Shown: positions 51,188 to 60,883, counted from the stretch's first letter. The stretch: DNA of 64,000 bases from Lacticaseibacillus sharpeae JCM 1186 = DSM 20505 (GCF_001436225.1 NZ_AYYO01000009.1:27043-91042); one strand, 5' to 3'. The notes: a model not told the origin generated them from the letters alone. Numbers and translations: made by a program.

Positions 51188-51314
51188 GATTGCTCCTTAA
51201 GAATGTAATGTTGATGTAGCAGGAGAAATCCGCCGAGGTAGGTGCATAAACGCATAAATGATTGCTCACGTTTACATCTGCTTTGGAGATGATTTCTGAA
51301 ATATAGCCTGGAAA

Positions 51315-51320
51315 ATTATA
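51315..51320 (-). promoter_or_regulatory. Extended -10 of the permease gene
   Basis: Minus strand TG-T-TATAAT; predicted leader of ~120 bases contains a CATCT/AGATG hairpin. Confidence 0.5.
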
Positions 51321-51456
51321 ACAAATTCTAAAGCTGCTGACACAAAAAGTTTGCGGAAAATAGGGGTAAAAGCGTAAATTTCGGGCCAAAGATTGAGGTA
51401 ACTCGGTGGGGATAGTGTAAAGTAATATTAAACACGTTTGATGGAGGAGTTTAATT

Positions 51457-52215
51457 ATGGCAACACAGAACGTTGTGCAGCTGCGCGACATTACGAAGAC
51501 GTACGGCAAGAAGGGCGAAAAGCAGTACCAGGCGCTGAAGGGGATTAGCTTTGACGTTGCCCCGGGCGAGTTCGTGGGTATCATGGGGGCAAGTGGCTCG
51601 GGTAAGACCACCTTGCTGAACATCTTGAGCACGCTCGACAAGCCAACAACGGGGACGGTGACCATTAACGGTACCGATGTGACCAAGCTGAAGGGAAACA
51701 AGCTCGCTGACTTCCGCGCAAACGAAATCGGCTTTATTTTCCAAGACTTCAACTTACTCGAAAGCTTAACCGCCCGCGAAAACATTGCGCTACCACTGGC
51801 ACTGCAAAATATTGGGCCGAAGAAGAGCGATGCTGCAGTGAACGCGATTGCGGAAACACTCGGAATCTCCGCCATCTTGGACTCATACCCGACCGAAATC
51901 TCTGGGGGGCAGAAGCAGCGGGTGGCAGCGGCGCGCGCGTTGGTCCACAATCCGGCCATCCTGTTCGGGGATGAACCAACTGGGGCACTGGACTCAGCGA
52001 GCGCCCGGGAACTGCTGGAAACCATGCGCAACCTCAATGACCAGAAGAACGTCTCCATTCTGCTGGTGACGCACGACCCGTTCTCTGCTTCGTACGCCAA
52101 GCGCATCCTGTTCATCAAGGACGGTGTGATTGGCAAGGAACTCGTGCGCGGAGACAAGCCACGGGAAGAATTCTACAGCGAAGTGCTGAACGAACTGGGC
52201 ACGTTCCAGCAGTAA
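51457..52215 (+). CDS. ABC transporter ATPase, BceA/MacB type
   Basis: 252-residue ATPase of peptide-antibiotic or lipoprotein-type exporters. Walker A is GIMGASGSGKTTLLNILSTLD (near residue 41), Q-loop FIFQDFNLLESLTARENI, signature [20 protein letters not shown] (near 147), Walker B AILFGDEPTGALDS, H-loop VTHDPFSASYAKR. GATGGAGGAG precedes the ATG. Pairs with the FtsX-like permease downstream. Confidence 0.93.
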   Translation: MATQNVVQLRDITKTYGKKGEKQYQALKGISFDVAPGEFVGIMGASGSGKTTLLNILSTLDKPTTGTVTINGTDVTKLKGNKLADFRANEIGFIFQDFNLLESLTARENIALPLALQNIGPKKSDAAVNAIAETLGISAILDSYPTEISGGQKQRVAAARALVHNPAILFGDEPTGALDSASARELLETMRNLNDQKNVSILLVTHDPFSASYAKRILFIKDGVIGKELVRGDKPREEFYSEVLNELGTFQQ

Positions 52216-52248
52216 TGCCGCACCGGATTTTAGTTATTGGAGATAGAT

Positions 52249-54072
52249 ATGTTAAATAAACTGGCTCTTGCCGGAATTAAGAACCGCTTTCGGGATTATG
52301 CGGTCCTGTTTTCCGGTCTCATTATTGGTAGTGCAATCTTCTACATGTTCATGACCATTGCCACCAACAAGGATTTCCAGGCTGGCAGTACGGCCGGCTT
52401 CAGTGCCACCCCGATTATTTTCATGTTCGGGGCGATTCTACTGATGATCATTACGTTCGTTTACGTGGTTTACGCGAACAGTTTCTTGCTGTCGATGCGC
52501 AAACGGGACTACGCAACCTTCATGATGCTGGGCGCCAAAAGTAGCAAGATTAGCCACCTGATTTTCACCGAAACCATGATTATTGGTTCGGCGGCGACGG
52601 TCTGCGGCATTATCATCGGGATTGGCATGACCCAGCTGGTTGGGGGCTTACTCATGAAGTCCCTGGATGCGGCGACAAATCATTTCGCCCCATTTTACCT
52701 GCCGGCGGTCATTGTCACCCTCGTATTCTTCATCGTGTTGTTCTTCTTTGCCGCACTGGTGAACGCGGGGAAGATGCGGGCCACCCCGATTCTGACCCTG
52801 CTGCGGTCAGATTCAACGCCGAGCCGGATCAAGATGAAGCCGTTCATGCTGGTGCTCGCTGCCGTGGCCGGGATTGTGCTCCTCGCGATTGGCTACTGGG
52901 CAATGCGTTCTCTGTCGATGCTGGGCATCATGGCGATTCCACTGGCACTCGTGACGATTGTGCTCGGCTCATACTTCCTGTTTAACGCGGTTGTGGTGGT
53001 CGCGATTCAGTTACTGAAGGCCAACCGGAAGTTTGCGGGGAAGGGACTCCGTAATTTCACCCTGGCTCAGATTAGTTTCCGGGTGCGGTCGTACACCGCG
53101 ATTCTCTCGATTGTGTCCATTTTGTTCGCATTGGCGCTCGGAGCCATCACCGTGGGCTTGAACTTCTATAATGAAGTGCCCCACATGGCCCAGAACTTCA
53201 GCAGCTACGATTTGGTGCAGCACAACCCAAGCGCCAATCAGCGTGCGGCGGTGGACAAAATGACTGGTGTTTACGGCAAGGCGGCGTACACGGTCAAGGT
53301 AGACAAGTCCATGGTGACGTTCAACCAAGCAGACATTATTAAACACCCGCTGATTCACGCAAACACGACAACGGCAAATGGCGGCGTGCAGATGCAGCAC
53401 GTCCAGCTCAGTGCTGCGGACTTTAGCAAGAATCCACTTAAGTACACTGACCTGATTAACGCGCTGCTCACCCACAACCTCGAGACCACGAACGCAAAGG
53501 CGCAGGTGGCTAGTGGTGCGGCTTTCGCCCAGGCGCCGGGGACGACGGAGCGCATTTACGTTTACCGGGTGCACGATCTGCGGGCGAACATCAAGACGCT
53601 AACCAAATTGCAGTCAGTTGAGAACAAGAAGTACCCGAGCCTGGTTGAGCGGGGCGCAAACGGCAGTGTTGCGGCCTCCTACGCGGTATTTAACGCGATG
53701 TTTAGTGGCTTTGCCTTCATGGGCTTCTTCCTCGGCCTGGCATTCCTCGCAATGCTGGCAAGTACGCTGATGTTCAAGATTTTGTCCGGTGCGGATTACG
53801 ACAAGACCCGGTACGCGATGCTGCGTAAAATTGGGGTGCGCGAGCGACTGTTGCGGGGCTCCATCCGCTCAGAGCTGTTGGTACTCTTTGCCCTCCCAGG
53901 GATTTTGGGTGTTGTCCACGTGCTGTTCGGGTTGCAGTTGTTCAAAACGCTTTTGTTAAATCCATATGACAATCTGCTGCTGCCGTTTGGCGTATTCGGC
54001 GTTTTGTATCTAATTTATTTCCTGATTACCGTCTGGCTTTACAACGGAATTGTCCTGCGAAAAGATAATTAA
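52249..54072 (+). CDS. FtsX-family ABC permease, BceB-like
   Basis: About 607 residues with ten predicted helices: one, then groups of three, and a large extracellular domain (~residues 310-480, hydrophilic, starting after NFYNEVPHMAQNFSSYDL). This layout matches BceB-type permeases for bacitracin and lantibiotic resistance. The FtsX signature regions DYATFMMLGAKSSKISHLIF (near residue 87) and YDKTRYAMLRKIGVRERLLR (near 520) are present. ATG 52249 follows TTGGAGAT. No BceRS two-component system adjoins, so sensing may be elsewhere. Confidence 0.88.
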   Translation: MLNKLALAGIKNRFRDYAVLFSGLIIGSAIFYMFMTIATNKDFQAGSTAGFSATPIIFMFGAILLMIITFVYVVYANSFLLSMRKRDYATFMMLGAKSSKISHLIFTETMIIGSAATVCGIIIGIGMTQLVGGLLMKSLDAATNHFAPFYLPAVIVTLVFFIVLFFFAALVNAGKMRATPILTLLRSDSTPSRIKMKPFMLVLAAVAGIVLLAIGYWAMRSLSMLGIMAIPLALVTIVLGSYFLFNAVVVVAIQLLKANRKFAGKGLRNFTLAQISFRVRSYTAILSIVSILFALALGAITVGLNFYNEVPHMAQNFSSYDLVQHNPSANQRAAVDKMTGVYGKAAYTVKVDKSMVTFNQADIIKHPLIHANTTTANGGVQMQHVQLSAADFSKNPLKYTDLINALLTHNLETTNAKAQVASGAAFAQAPGTTERIYVYRVHDLRANIKTLTKLQSVENKKYPSLVERGANGSVAASYAVFNAMFSGFAFMGFFLGLAFLAMLASTLMFKILSGADYDKTRYAMLRKIGVRERLLRGSIRSELLVLFALPGILGVVHVLFGLQLFKTLLLNPYDNLLLPFGVFGVLYLIYFLITVWLYNGIVLRKDN

Positions 54073-54129
54073 TATTTTTAGGAATAACACCTTGATTTGA
54101 TGTTAATTAATAGTAGATAGCAGGTTTAT

Positions 54130-54163
54130 CAAAACGGCTCTTGTTCGCGAAGAGCCGTTTTTT
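54130..54163 (+). terminator. Intrinsic terminator after the BceAB-like operon
   Basis: AAAACGGCTCTT pairs with AAGAGCCGTTTT, followed by T. Confidence 0.88.
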
Positions 54164-54192
54164 ATTGCCTAAATGGCGAATGTTAGCGGTTT

Positions 54193-54246
54193 AAACACGA
54201 ACGTTATCATTTGCATTATTTAAATTGTTCTTGCTCTGTTCGGGTT
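54193..54246 (+). promoter_or_regulatory. Possible PurR boxes in front of the BMP operon
   Basis: AAACACGAACGTTA (54193-54206) and, inverted, AACCCGAAC (54238-54246 read on the minus strand) both keep the CGAAC core of the PurBox. The second lies in the spacer of the BMP promoter. Match to AWWWCCGAACWWT is partial. Confidence 0.4.
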
Positions 54247-54259
54247 CTCGTGGTATATT
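54231..54259 (+). promoter_or_regulatory. Promoter of the BMP nucleoside transporter operon
   Basis: TTGCTC (54231-54236), 17-base spacer, TATATT (54254-54259) with TGG extension. Confidence 0.7.
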
Positions 54260-54300
54260 ATTAGCAATCGGGGTAACCCCCAAACGAGGAGGAAAAAGCA

Positions 54301-55344
54301 GTGAAATTCACTTCTAAAGCAGCAACTGCGTCTGCAGTCGCAGTGTTGGCTCTTGTTCTTGGTGCTTGCGGTAACAGCAAGTCCAGTAAGGATTCTGGGA
54401 AGACGGACAAGGCACACTCAGTAGCACTCGTTACCGATGGTGGCGGTGTTGACGATAAGAGTTTCAACCAGTCCGAATGGGAAGGTTTACAGAAGTGGGG
54501 CAAGAAGGAAGGTCTCGTTAAGGGTGTAGGTGGCTACAACTACGCTCAGAGCAACTCAGACGCTGACTTCGTGCCTAATGTTAACAAGATGATTCAGGCT
54601 GGCTACAAGACCATCATTGGTTCTGGGTACAAGCTTGAAAAGACGATCACTGACGCTGCTAAGAAGAATCCAAAGGTTAACTTCGTCATCATCGACGACG
54701 TTATCCAGCAGAAGAACGTAGCCAGCGCAACCTTCAAGGATAACGAAAGTGCCTTCCTTGCCGGTGTTGCTGCTGCTGAAACCACGAAGACCAACAAGGT
54801 TGGGTTCATCGGTGGTGTTCACGGTGCCGTTATCGACCGTTTCGAAGCCGGCTTCCGTCAGGGTGTTAAGGCTGTGAACAAGAACATCAAGGTCGATGTT
54901 AAGTACGCTGACAGCTTCTCCAAGGCTGATGTCGGTCAGGCACTGGCACAGGCTATGTTCAACAACAACGAAGACGTAATCTACCAGGCTGCTGGTGGTA
55001 CCGGTGCCGGTGTCTTCTCCGCTGCTAAGAACGCAATCAAGTCCAAGAAGGTTTGGGTCATCGGTGTTGACCGTGACCAGACTGCTGATGGTAAGTACAA
55101 GGGTGGTAACCTGACCCTGACCTCCACAGTTAAGGGTGTTGACATTGCCGTTCAAAAACTTGCAACTGCTGCCAAGAATGACAAATTCCCAGGCGGAAAA
55201 ACACAAGTTTATGGACTTAAGGGTAACGGTGTCCGCCTCACTCGTGGTAATATGAGTGCTAAGGCCTGGACTAAAGTTCAAGAATTCAGAGAAAAGATTA
55301 TTAAGGGTGATATCTCGGTTGCTGAAAAGCCATCCGACCTCTAA
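54301..55344 (+). CDS. BMP-family nucleoside-binding lipoprotein
   Basis: 347-residue substrate-binding protein of the BmpA/PnrA family, which captures purine nucleosides for ABC import. Signal peptide with lipobox VLGACGNS (Cys near residue 23). VALVTDGGGVDDKSFNQSEW (near 41) is the family opening with the Asp and Phe/Asn that contact the nucleoside; IYQAAGGTGAGVFSAAKNA and GVDRDQTADG follow. GTG start with AGGAGG eight bases upstream. Ends with a terminator before the ATPase gene, so it is probably made in excess of the membrane parts. Codons are strongly optimised. Confidence 0.93.
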   Translation: MKFTSKAATASAVAVLALVLGACGNSKSSKDSGKTDKAHSVALVTDGGGVDDKSFNQSEWEGLQKWGKKEGLVKGVGGYNYAQSNSDADFVPNVNKMIQAGYKTIIGSGYKLEKTITDAAKKNPKVNFVIIDDVIQQKNVASATFKDNESAFLAGVAAAETTKTNKVGFIGGVHGAVIDRFEAGFRQGVKAVNKNIKVDVKYADSFSKADVGQALAQAMFNNNEDVIYQAAGGTGAGVFSAAKNAIKSKKVWVIGVDRDQTADGKYKGGNLTLTSTVKGVDIAVQKLATAAKNDKFPGGKTQVYGLKGNGVRLTRGNMSAKAWTKVQEFREKIIKGDISVAEKPSDL

Positions 55345-55370
55345 TATATCGTAGTACCAATTTAGAACTG

Positions 55371-55401
55371 GCCGGAACTGTATTTGAGTTCCGGCTTTTT
55401 T
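55371..55401 (+). terminator. Terminator between bmp gene and the ATPase gene
   Basis: GCCGGAACT pairs with AGTTCCGGC, followed by six T. Presumed partial. Confidence 0.82.
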
Positions 55402-55564
55402 GTGGGACTGAGTCAAACGGCTTGGTGACACACTTCGCCGAGAATTTTGGGAACACCGTAACGCAAGGCAATACATTCAGAAAGGAATCGCAAGCGGGCA
55501 ATCCGGTGCCCGCTGGCCGGATGAAATGTGTGGTTGGTACGGCGCATTTGCGGCTTCTGGTTGT

Positions 55565-55580
55565 CCTGGTTCGGACCAGG
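55565..55580 (+). repeat. Perfect short hairpin before the nucleoside ABC ATPase
   Basis: CCTGGT-TCGG-ACCAGG, with a second GCGGGC/GCCCGC hairpin about 65 bases upstream. No T-run. Possibly a 5' mRNA stabiliser or processing site in the leader between the terminator and the ATPase start. Confidence 0.45.
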
Positions 55581-55642
55581 GTTTCAGAAAGCAATTTGCA
55601 CCGTGCACGCACATGAAATTCGACATGCGTGGGGAAATAGCG

Positions 55643-57187
55643 ATGACAGAAACGCCAGCAATCGAAATTCACCACCTAGTGAAGGCCTTTGGTACTTTTA
55701 AGGCTAACGATGACATCTCCATAAACTTCTATGGTGGTCAAGTTCACGCATTACTGGGTGAAAACGGTGCTGGGAAGTCGACCCTGATGAACATGCTTTC
55801 GGGGATTCTGCGACCAACCAGTGGTCAGATTAAGATCAAGGGACAGGAGGTTGAACTCCACTCCGCCAAGGACGCATCCGCGCTCGGGGTGGGGATGGTG
55901 CACCAACACTTCATGCTCGTGAACGCCTTTACCGTCCTGGAAAACATCATCTTGGGTTCAGAGCCAACGAATGCTGGCCGCTTGAACTTCAAGAAGGCAC
56001 GGGCGAAGGTTGAAGAAATTCTCTCTAAGTACGACCTGGACGTTGATTTGGACGCGCGGATTGAAGACATCTCCGTGGGGATGCAGCAGCGGGTTGAAAT
56101 CGTGAAGGTGCTGTACCGTGAAGCCGACGTGGTGATTTTCGATGAACCTACCGCCGTGCTGACCCCCCAAGAAATCGACGACTTGCTCGAAATCATGCGC
56201 AAGCTCGCAGCAGAAGGCAAGGCCGTCTTGCTGATTACGCACAAGCTGGAAGAAATCCGTGCAGTTGCGGACATCACAACCATCATTCGGCGCGGGAAGG
56301 TTATCGACACCGTTAAGACGCACGAATGCAGTGCTGAAGATCTGGCCACGATGATGGTCGGCCGGCCAGTGGACTTCGACCTGAACAAGTCTGAGTTGCA
56401 ACTGGGCAAGCCAGTGCTCACAATCGAACATCTCGATGTACTCGACCGTAACAAGGTTAAGCGGGTCCATGACTTCAACCTGACCATCCATGCTGGCGAA
56501 ATTGTCGGTCTGGCCGGGATTGACGGCAACGGCCAGTCGGAACTGGTCAAGGCCCTGACCGGCCTCATGCCAGTACACAACGGGAAAATCACCATCTCCG
56601 GCAAGGATACGACGCACGCAACGCCGCGCCAGATTGTCCGCGACGGGGTCGGCCACATTCCTGAAGACCGGCAGCGGTTTGGGCTGATTCTGCCGATGAC
56701 CGTCATCGATAACATGGGCCTCATGACCTATACTGAAGAACCACTCGCGAAGCACGGGATTCGGAACGAAAAGGCCGGCGTCGAAATGACCAAGAAGCTG
56801 ACCGAGAAGTTTGACGTGCGGACCAGCAGCATTTTCAACACCGCGGGCTCCCTCTCTGGTGGTAACCAGCAAAAGCTGATCATTGCACGCGAAATGAGTC
56901 GTGATCCTGAGCTCATGATTATGATGAACCCAACTCGTGGGCTGGATGTTGGGGCGATTGAATTCATTCACCAGCAGATTCTGAACGCGCGGGAAACCGG
57001 CCATGCAGTTCTGCTCATCTCCTATGAATTGGATGAAATCAAACAGTTGGCGGACCGGATTGCCGTTATTCACGCCGGCCACCTGGTTGCCACTGAAGAT
57101 GCATCCGACCTGACGACGTCCGAAATCGGACTGCTGATGGCCGGCGACAAACTCAAGGGGAAGGAGACCGTCACTAATGCGGATTAA
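55643..57187 (+). CDS. Nucleoside ABC transporter ATPase, tandem-domain
   Basis: 514 residues with two ABC domains, like NupA/YufO. Domain 1: Walker A LLGENGAGKSTLMNML (near residue 36), signature SVGMQQRVEIVKVLYREADV, Walker B VIFDEPTAVLTP. Domain 2 is degenerate: GIDGNGQSELVKAL in place of Walker A, signature LSGGNQQKLIIAREMSRDPE, and MIMMNPTRGLDVG in place of Walker B. ATG 55643 follows GGGGA by seven bases; the frame is open further up but has no better site. Overlaps the first permease by 11 bases. Confidence 0.93.
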   Translation: MTETPAIEIHHLVKAFGTFKANDDISINFYGGQVHALLGENGAGKSTLMNMLSGILRPTSGQIKIKGQEVELHSAKDASALGVGMVHQHFMLVNAFTVLENIILGSEPTNAGRLNFKKARAKVEEILSKYDLDVDLDARIEDISVGMQQRVEIVKVLYREADVVIFDEPTAVLTPQEIDDLLEIMRKLAAEGKAVLLITHKLEEIRAVADITTIIRRGKVIDTVKTHECSAEDLATMMVGRPVDFDLNKSELQLGKPVLTIEHLDVLDRNKVKRVHDFNLTIHAGEIVGLAGIDGNGQSELVKALTGLMPVHNGKITISGKDTTHATPRQIVRDGVGHIPEDRQRFGLILPMTVIDNMGLMTYTEEPLAKHGIRNEKAGVEMTKKLTEKFDVRTSSIFNTAGSLSGGNQQKLIIAREMSRDPELMIMMNPTRGLDVGAIEFIHQQILNARETGHAVLLISYELDEIKQLADRIAVIHAGHLVATEDASDLTTSEIGLLMAGDKLKGKETVTNAD

Positions 57188-58340
57188 TAAAACCGTCATT
57201 AAAAGTATCTGGATTCCGCTGATTGCGATTATCCTTGGGCTGCTGGTCGGGGCAGTGGTTATGCTGCTCTCCGGATTCAACCCGATTGAAAACTACATTA
57301 ACCTCTTTACCGGGGCCGTGGGGACACCAAACGCGATTGGTGAAGTCTTGCGGACGGCAACGCCACTGATTCTGACTGGGGCCGGGTTCGCGGTTGCTAA
57401 CTCCGCCGGCTTCTTCAACATCGGGGTTGCCGGGCAGGCGCTGGTTGGCTGGCTCGGTTCGGTTAGCTTCGCGCTGGCCTTTCCCGATTTGCCACGGATT
57501 CTGATGCTGCCAGGGGCAATCATCGCCGGCGCACTTGCTGGTGCGCTCTGGTCCGGGATCGCCGGGGTCTTACGTGCGTACTTTGGTGCTAGTGAAGTTA
57601 TTACCACCATCATGCAGAACTACATCGCCCTATACGCAACTAACGCCATCATTAAGGGTGTTCTCGCTAAGCACAACAACGACTACTCACCAACGATTCC
57701 TAAGGCTGCCCAGCTGCGGACGCCATTCCTCGAAAACCTGACGCAAAACTCCACGTTGCACTGGGGACTGCTCATTGCCATCGTTGCGGCCATCTTCCTC
57801 TGGTGGTTCATGAAGAAGACCACGATGGGCTTTGAAATTCGCGCTGTGGGGATGAACCAAGATGCTTCCCGGTACGCGGGGATGTCCACCAAGCGGACCA
57901 TCATCATGGCGATGCTCATTTCTGGGGCCTTTGCAGGTCTCGGTGGCGCGATGGAAGGTCTCGGTGACTTCCAGAACATCATCGTGAACACCGCAATGCC
58001 TGATATTGGGTACGACGGGATGTCCGTTTCCCTGCTTGCTGGTGGGGCACCAATCGGGATTATCTTCTCCGCCCTGCTCTTCGGGGTGCTGAAGATTGGT
58101 GGTTTGAACATTTCGATTGCTTCAACCACGCCTTCCGAAATCGTGAACATTGTGATTGCTTCCGTTATCTTCTTCGTTGGGGCACAATACCTGATTCGTT
58201 ACTGGATGGCTAAGTCCAAGTCCGGTAAAAAGGCTGCGGCCAAGAAAGCTGCTGAAGCTGCAGGTGTCTCTGCACAAGCGGTAACTGATGAGGCCAAAAA
58301 CAGCGGCACCAATGACCCAGACGATAAGGAAGGAGAGTGA
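57177..58340 (+). CDS. Nucleoside ABC transporter permease (first)
   Basis: 387-residue permease of the branched-chain/ribose-type (BPD_transp_2) family with about nine helices. TPLILTGAGFAVANSAGFFNIGVAGQ (split; near residue 62) and FEIRAVGMNQDASRYAGMS, the cytoplasmic loop, are diagnostic. It has an unusual hydrophilic C-terminal tail of about 45 residues rich in Lys, Ala, Asp and Glu. AAGGAG precedes the ATG; it overlaps the ATPase gene by 11 bases. Confidence 0.93.
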   Translation: MRINKTVIKSIWIPLIAIILGLLVGAVVMLLSGFNPIENYINLFTGAVGTPNAIGEVLRTATPLILTGAGFAVANSAGFFNIGVAGQALVGWLGSVSFALAFPDLPRILMLPGAIIAGALAGALWSGIAGVLRAYFGASEVITTIMQNYIALYATNAIIKGVLAKHNNDYSPTIPKAAQLRTPFLENLTQNSTLHWGLLIAIVAAIFLWWFMKKTTMGFEIRAVGMNQDASRYAGMSTKRTIIMAMLISGAFAGLGGAMEGLGDFQNIIVNTAMPDIGYDGMSVSLLAGGAPIGIIFSALLFGVLKIGGLNISIASTTPSEIVNIVIASVIFFVGAQYLIRYWMAKSKSGKKAAAKKAAEAAGVSAQAVTDEAKNSGTNDPDDKEGE

Positions 58341-58345
58341 CCACG

Positions 58346-59305
58346 ATGAACATCACAACATTATTAATGACGGTGGTTTCCACCTCACTTATCTACTCAG
58401 CGCCACTAATTTTCACGTCCATTGGTGGTGCCTTCTCTGAACATTCAGGGATTGTTAACGTTGGTCTTGAAGGGATTATGGTCATGGGGGCCTTTGCCTC
58501 TGTTGTCTTCAACTTGATGATGGGTTCCGCATTCGGTGCGGCAACGCCATGGCTTGGCCTGTTGGTCGGTGGGGGCGTCGGGATTGTCTTCTCCCTGATG
58601 CACGCGGTCGCAACCATTAACTGGCGGACGGACCACATCATTTCTGGTACCGTTATGAACTTGATGGCCCCCGCACTTGGGGTTTACCTGACCAAGTTGA
58701 TTTTCGATGGTCGTGGGCAGACGGATATTATCCAACACCCACTGGCAACCGTCACCATTCCAGTGCTGTCGAAGATTCCGGTGATTGGCCCAATCTTCTT
58801 CACCAAGACGTCAATCGTTGCTTACATCGGGGTACTTGTTTCCATCGGTGCATGGTGGTTGCTCGCCAAGACTCGCTTTGGTCTGCGTCTGCGTTCCGTT
58901 GGTGAACACCCAGAAGCTGCGGATTCCGTGGGGATTTCCGTTTACGCATACCGGTACGCCGGGGTGCTGATTTCCGGGTTCCTCGGGGGGATTGGTGGTG
59001 CCGTGATGGCTCAGTCCATCACCCTGAACTTCTCCGCAACGACGATTGTGGGGCAAGGGTTCATGTCCCTGGCCGCAATGATCTTCGGTAAGTGGCACCC
59101 AGTTGGCGCGATGGGCGCGGCCGTCTTCTTCGGTTTCGCCCAGAGCCTGGCAATCGTGGGGAAGTACATCCCGGTCATCAAGACGATGCCAGATGTTATC
59201 TTCACCATCGCTCCTTACCTGATCACCATCATCGTCCTGGTTGCGTTCATCGGTAACGCAACGATGCCAGAGGCGGATGGCTCGACATTCATTAAATCGA
59301 AATAA
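58346..59305 (+). CDS. Nucleoside ABC transporter permease (second)
   Basis: 319-residue partner permease: IYSAPLIFTSIGGAFSEHSG and NVGLEGIMVMGAFA near the start, and TRFGLRLRSVGEHPEAADSV as the cytoplasmic loop near residue 180. GGAGAG lies nine bases before ATG 58346; GTG 58337 overlaps that site and was rejected. Last gene of the operon, ended by a strong terminator. Confidence 0.93.
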   Translation: MNITTLLMTVVSTSLIYSAPLIFTSIGGAFSEHSGIVNVGLEGIMVMGAFASVVFNLMMGSAFGAATPWLGLLVGGGVGIVFSLMHAVATINWRTDHIISGTVMNLMAPALGVYLTKLIFDGRGQTDIIQHPLATVTIPVLSKIPVIGPIFFTKTSIVAYIGVLVSIGAWWLLAKTRFGLRLRSVGEHPEAADSVGISVYAYRYAGVLISGFLGGIGGAVMAQSITLNFSATTIVGQGFMSLAAMIFGKWHPVGAMGAAVFFGFAQSLAIVGKYIPVIKTMPDVIFTIAPYLITIIVLVAFIGNATMPEADGSTFIKSK

Positions 59306-59329
59306 ATGCGTCAGTTCTGACGGCATACG

Positions 59330-59363
59330 AAAGGGCAGCATCCACATGGGTGCTGCCCTTTTT
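59330..59363. terminator. Terminator after nucleoside ABC operon, shared with the Mga-type gene
   Basis: AAAGGGCAGCA-TCC pairs with GGG-TGCTGCCCTTT. Confidence 0.85.
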
Positions 59364-59368
59364 GCGCG

Positions 59369-60883
59369 TCAAACGCGGGTGTATTGAATGTCGCCCAGCC
59401 CAAGAATGTTCAGGAAGGTCTTCTTGACGAGCAGGTACAGGTTGAAGTAATCATCGTCGGTCGCGTCGGCGTGCCAGGTAACTAGGGTTTGCCGACTGGT
59501 ATCAATATTGCTGAAGAGTGGTTCATCGTCAATGTTTGTGATAATCAGGTCGGCGTCGCGCACGTCGTCGTCATCACTCATCATCTGGATGAAGCTCATG
59601 TTGCGCAGGAACTTGATCACCCGGTAAGCGTTGAGGTCGCCGTGTTCAAGCAGAACCCGACAGCGCACGATTTGGTGCCACGTGAAGTCCTGCAGGTAGG
59701 GCGTGAGCATGTAGGTCAACGTAAGCGTCAGCGGCACCGCATTCTGCTTAAAGGTGCTAAATGGCGTCGTATCCGGCAGTCCTTCATGGAAGGCGATGAG
59801 CGCCGCATAGAGCTCAGAGTGCGGGTATAAGTTGCGCTTGGAGTCGAAGAAGTCGGAAATCTTGGCGTAGTTACCACCAATCATGTAGAAACTCATGGCT
59901 GCCCGCATGATGTTCGTAATCAGCACCATGTTGTCTTCGAAGGCAATGGGGGCATCCGCACGCCAGTGCTGTTCCAAGAAGCTGGTCAGGCGCGTGATGT
60001 ACGTGTGCACGGGATTATCGGTGCTAACGATGTCGGCGTATAGTTCGAGCCAGCTAGCTTGCGAGGTGGAAAAGCGTAATTGCCGATTTTGCTGATAATG
60101 GAAGAACTTGGACTCGGCGGTGAGGGTCTGCTCGTCCAGTTTGGGGAACATATCCTTGGTGTAAATTGGGGTGTTCATGGCCGCGACGCTGCGAAAAACG
60201 TCGTCGTATTCGGGCCATTCGTTGATCGTGTAGCCCCGCACGATGCGCAGGCGACAAATCCCCCAGAACAGAACTTCCTGTAGCGCTGCCACCGGACTGG
60301 TTTTACGAGTGGGTAACTTGCTGTATGCGGTATTTAACTGCTGCGGGTGAATTGCTGTGATCGGCCAGCGAACCCCGTGGTAGCCGAGCCAGTAGAAGGC
60401 GAACAGGAAGAGACGTACGCGCTGTTCGGTGCCAACGATTGCGGGTTGGGTGAACGAAATTTTGAGGTCGTATTCAGCCAGCAGTTTGCGTAGCGGCACA
60501 GTTTTACGGGTCAGGGTTGAGCGCGAAATGAAGCGATCCTGACAGAATTTGTCCACGCTGAGACTGGAGGATTGCACCAGGTAGTTGACGAACTGGAACT
60601 GGATGGAGTTTTCGAGCAGATACAACCGGTACTCATCGACGGACACGGGGAAGTTATCTTGCGACATTAGCCGTTTCTTCGCCAGCTTGTTGGTTTCGCC
60701 GGTCATGTCTTCCATATCCATCAGTAGTTCACGGAAGGTGTTGTACGTTTGCTGGTAGTAAATCTGCATTTGCAGGCTCAGGTCGTTGATGGTGAAGCTG
60801 TAATTATCGATGGTTTTGAGTGAACGGTACATTTGAAACTTCTGGTAATCTGCATTGTCGAGGAAAGTTTCTTCGTAAAGCAT
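59369..60883 (-). CDS. Mga-family helix-turn-helix regulator
   Basis: 504-residue transcription regulator similar in layout to Mga/RofA-like proteins. N-terminal HTH_Mga region around residues 1-60 (TFLDNADYQKFQMYRSLKT), a second winged helix around 100-150 (SVDKFCQDRFISRSTLTRKT), then a long helical PRD-like domain and a C-terminal ADLIITNIDDEPLF EIIB-like segment. The last carries no obvious phospho-Cys. GGAGGTAATC precedes ATG 60883. The target is unknown; neighbours are the nucleoside operon and the deoxynucleoside kinase gene. Confidence 0.8.
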   Translation of the reverse strand: MLYEETFLDNADYQKFQMYRSLKTIDNYSFTINDLSLQMQIYYQQTYNTFRELLMDMEDMTGETNKLAKKRLMSQDNFPVSVDEYRLYLLENSIQFQFVNYLVQSSSLSVDKFCQDRFISRSTLTRKTVPLRKLLAEYDLKISFTQPAIVGTEQRVRLFLFAFYWLGYHGVRWPITAIHPQQLNTAYSKLPTRKTSPVAALQEVLFWGICRLRIVRGYTINEWPEYDDVFRSVAAMNTPIYTKDMFPKLDEQTLTAESKFFHYQQNRQLRFSTSQASWLELYADIVSTDNPVHTYITRLTSFLEQHWRADAPIAFEDNMVLITNIMRAAMSFYMIGGNYAKISDFFDSKRNLYPHSELYAALIAFHEGLPDTTPFSTFKQNAVPLTLTLTYMLTPYLQDFTWHQIVRCRVLLEHGDLNAYRVIKFLRNMSFIQMMSDDDDVRDADLIITNIDDEPLFSNIDTSRQTLVTWHADATDDDYFNLYLLVKKTFLNILGLGDIQYTRV

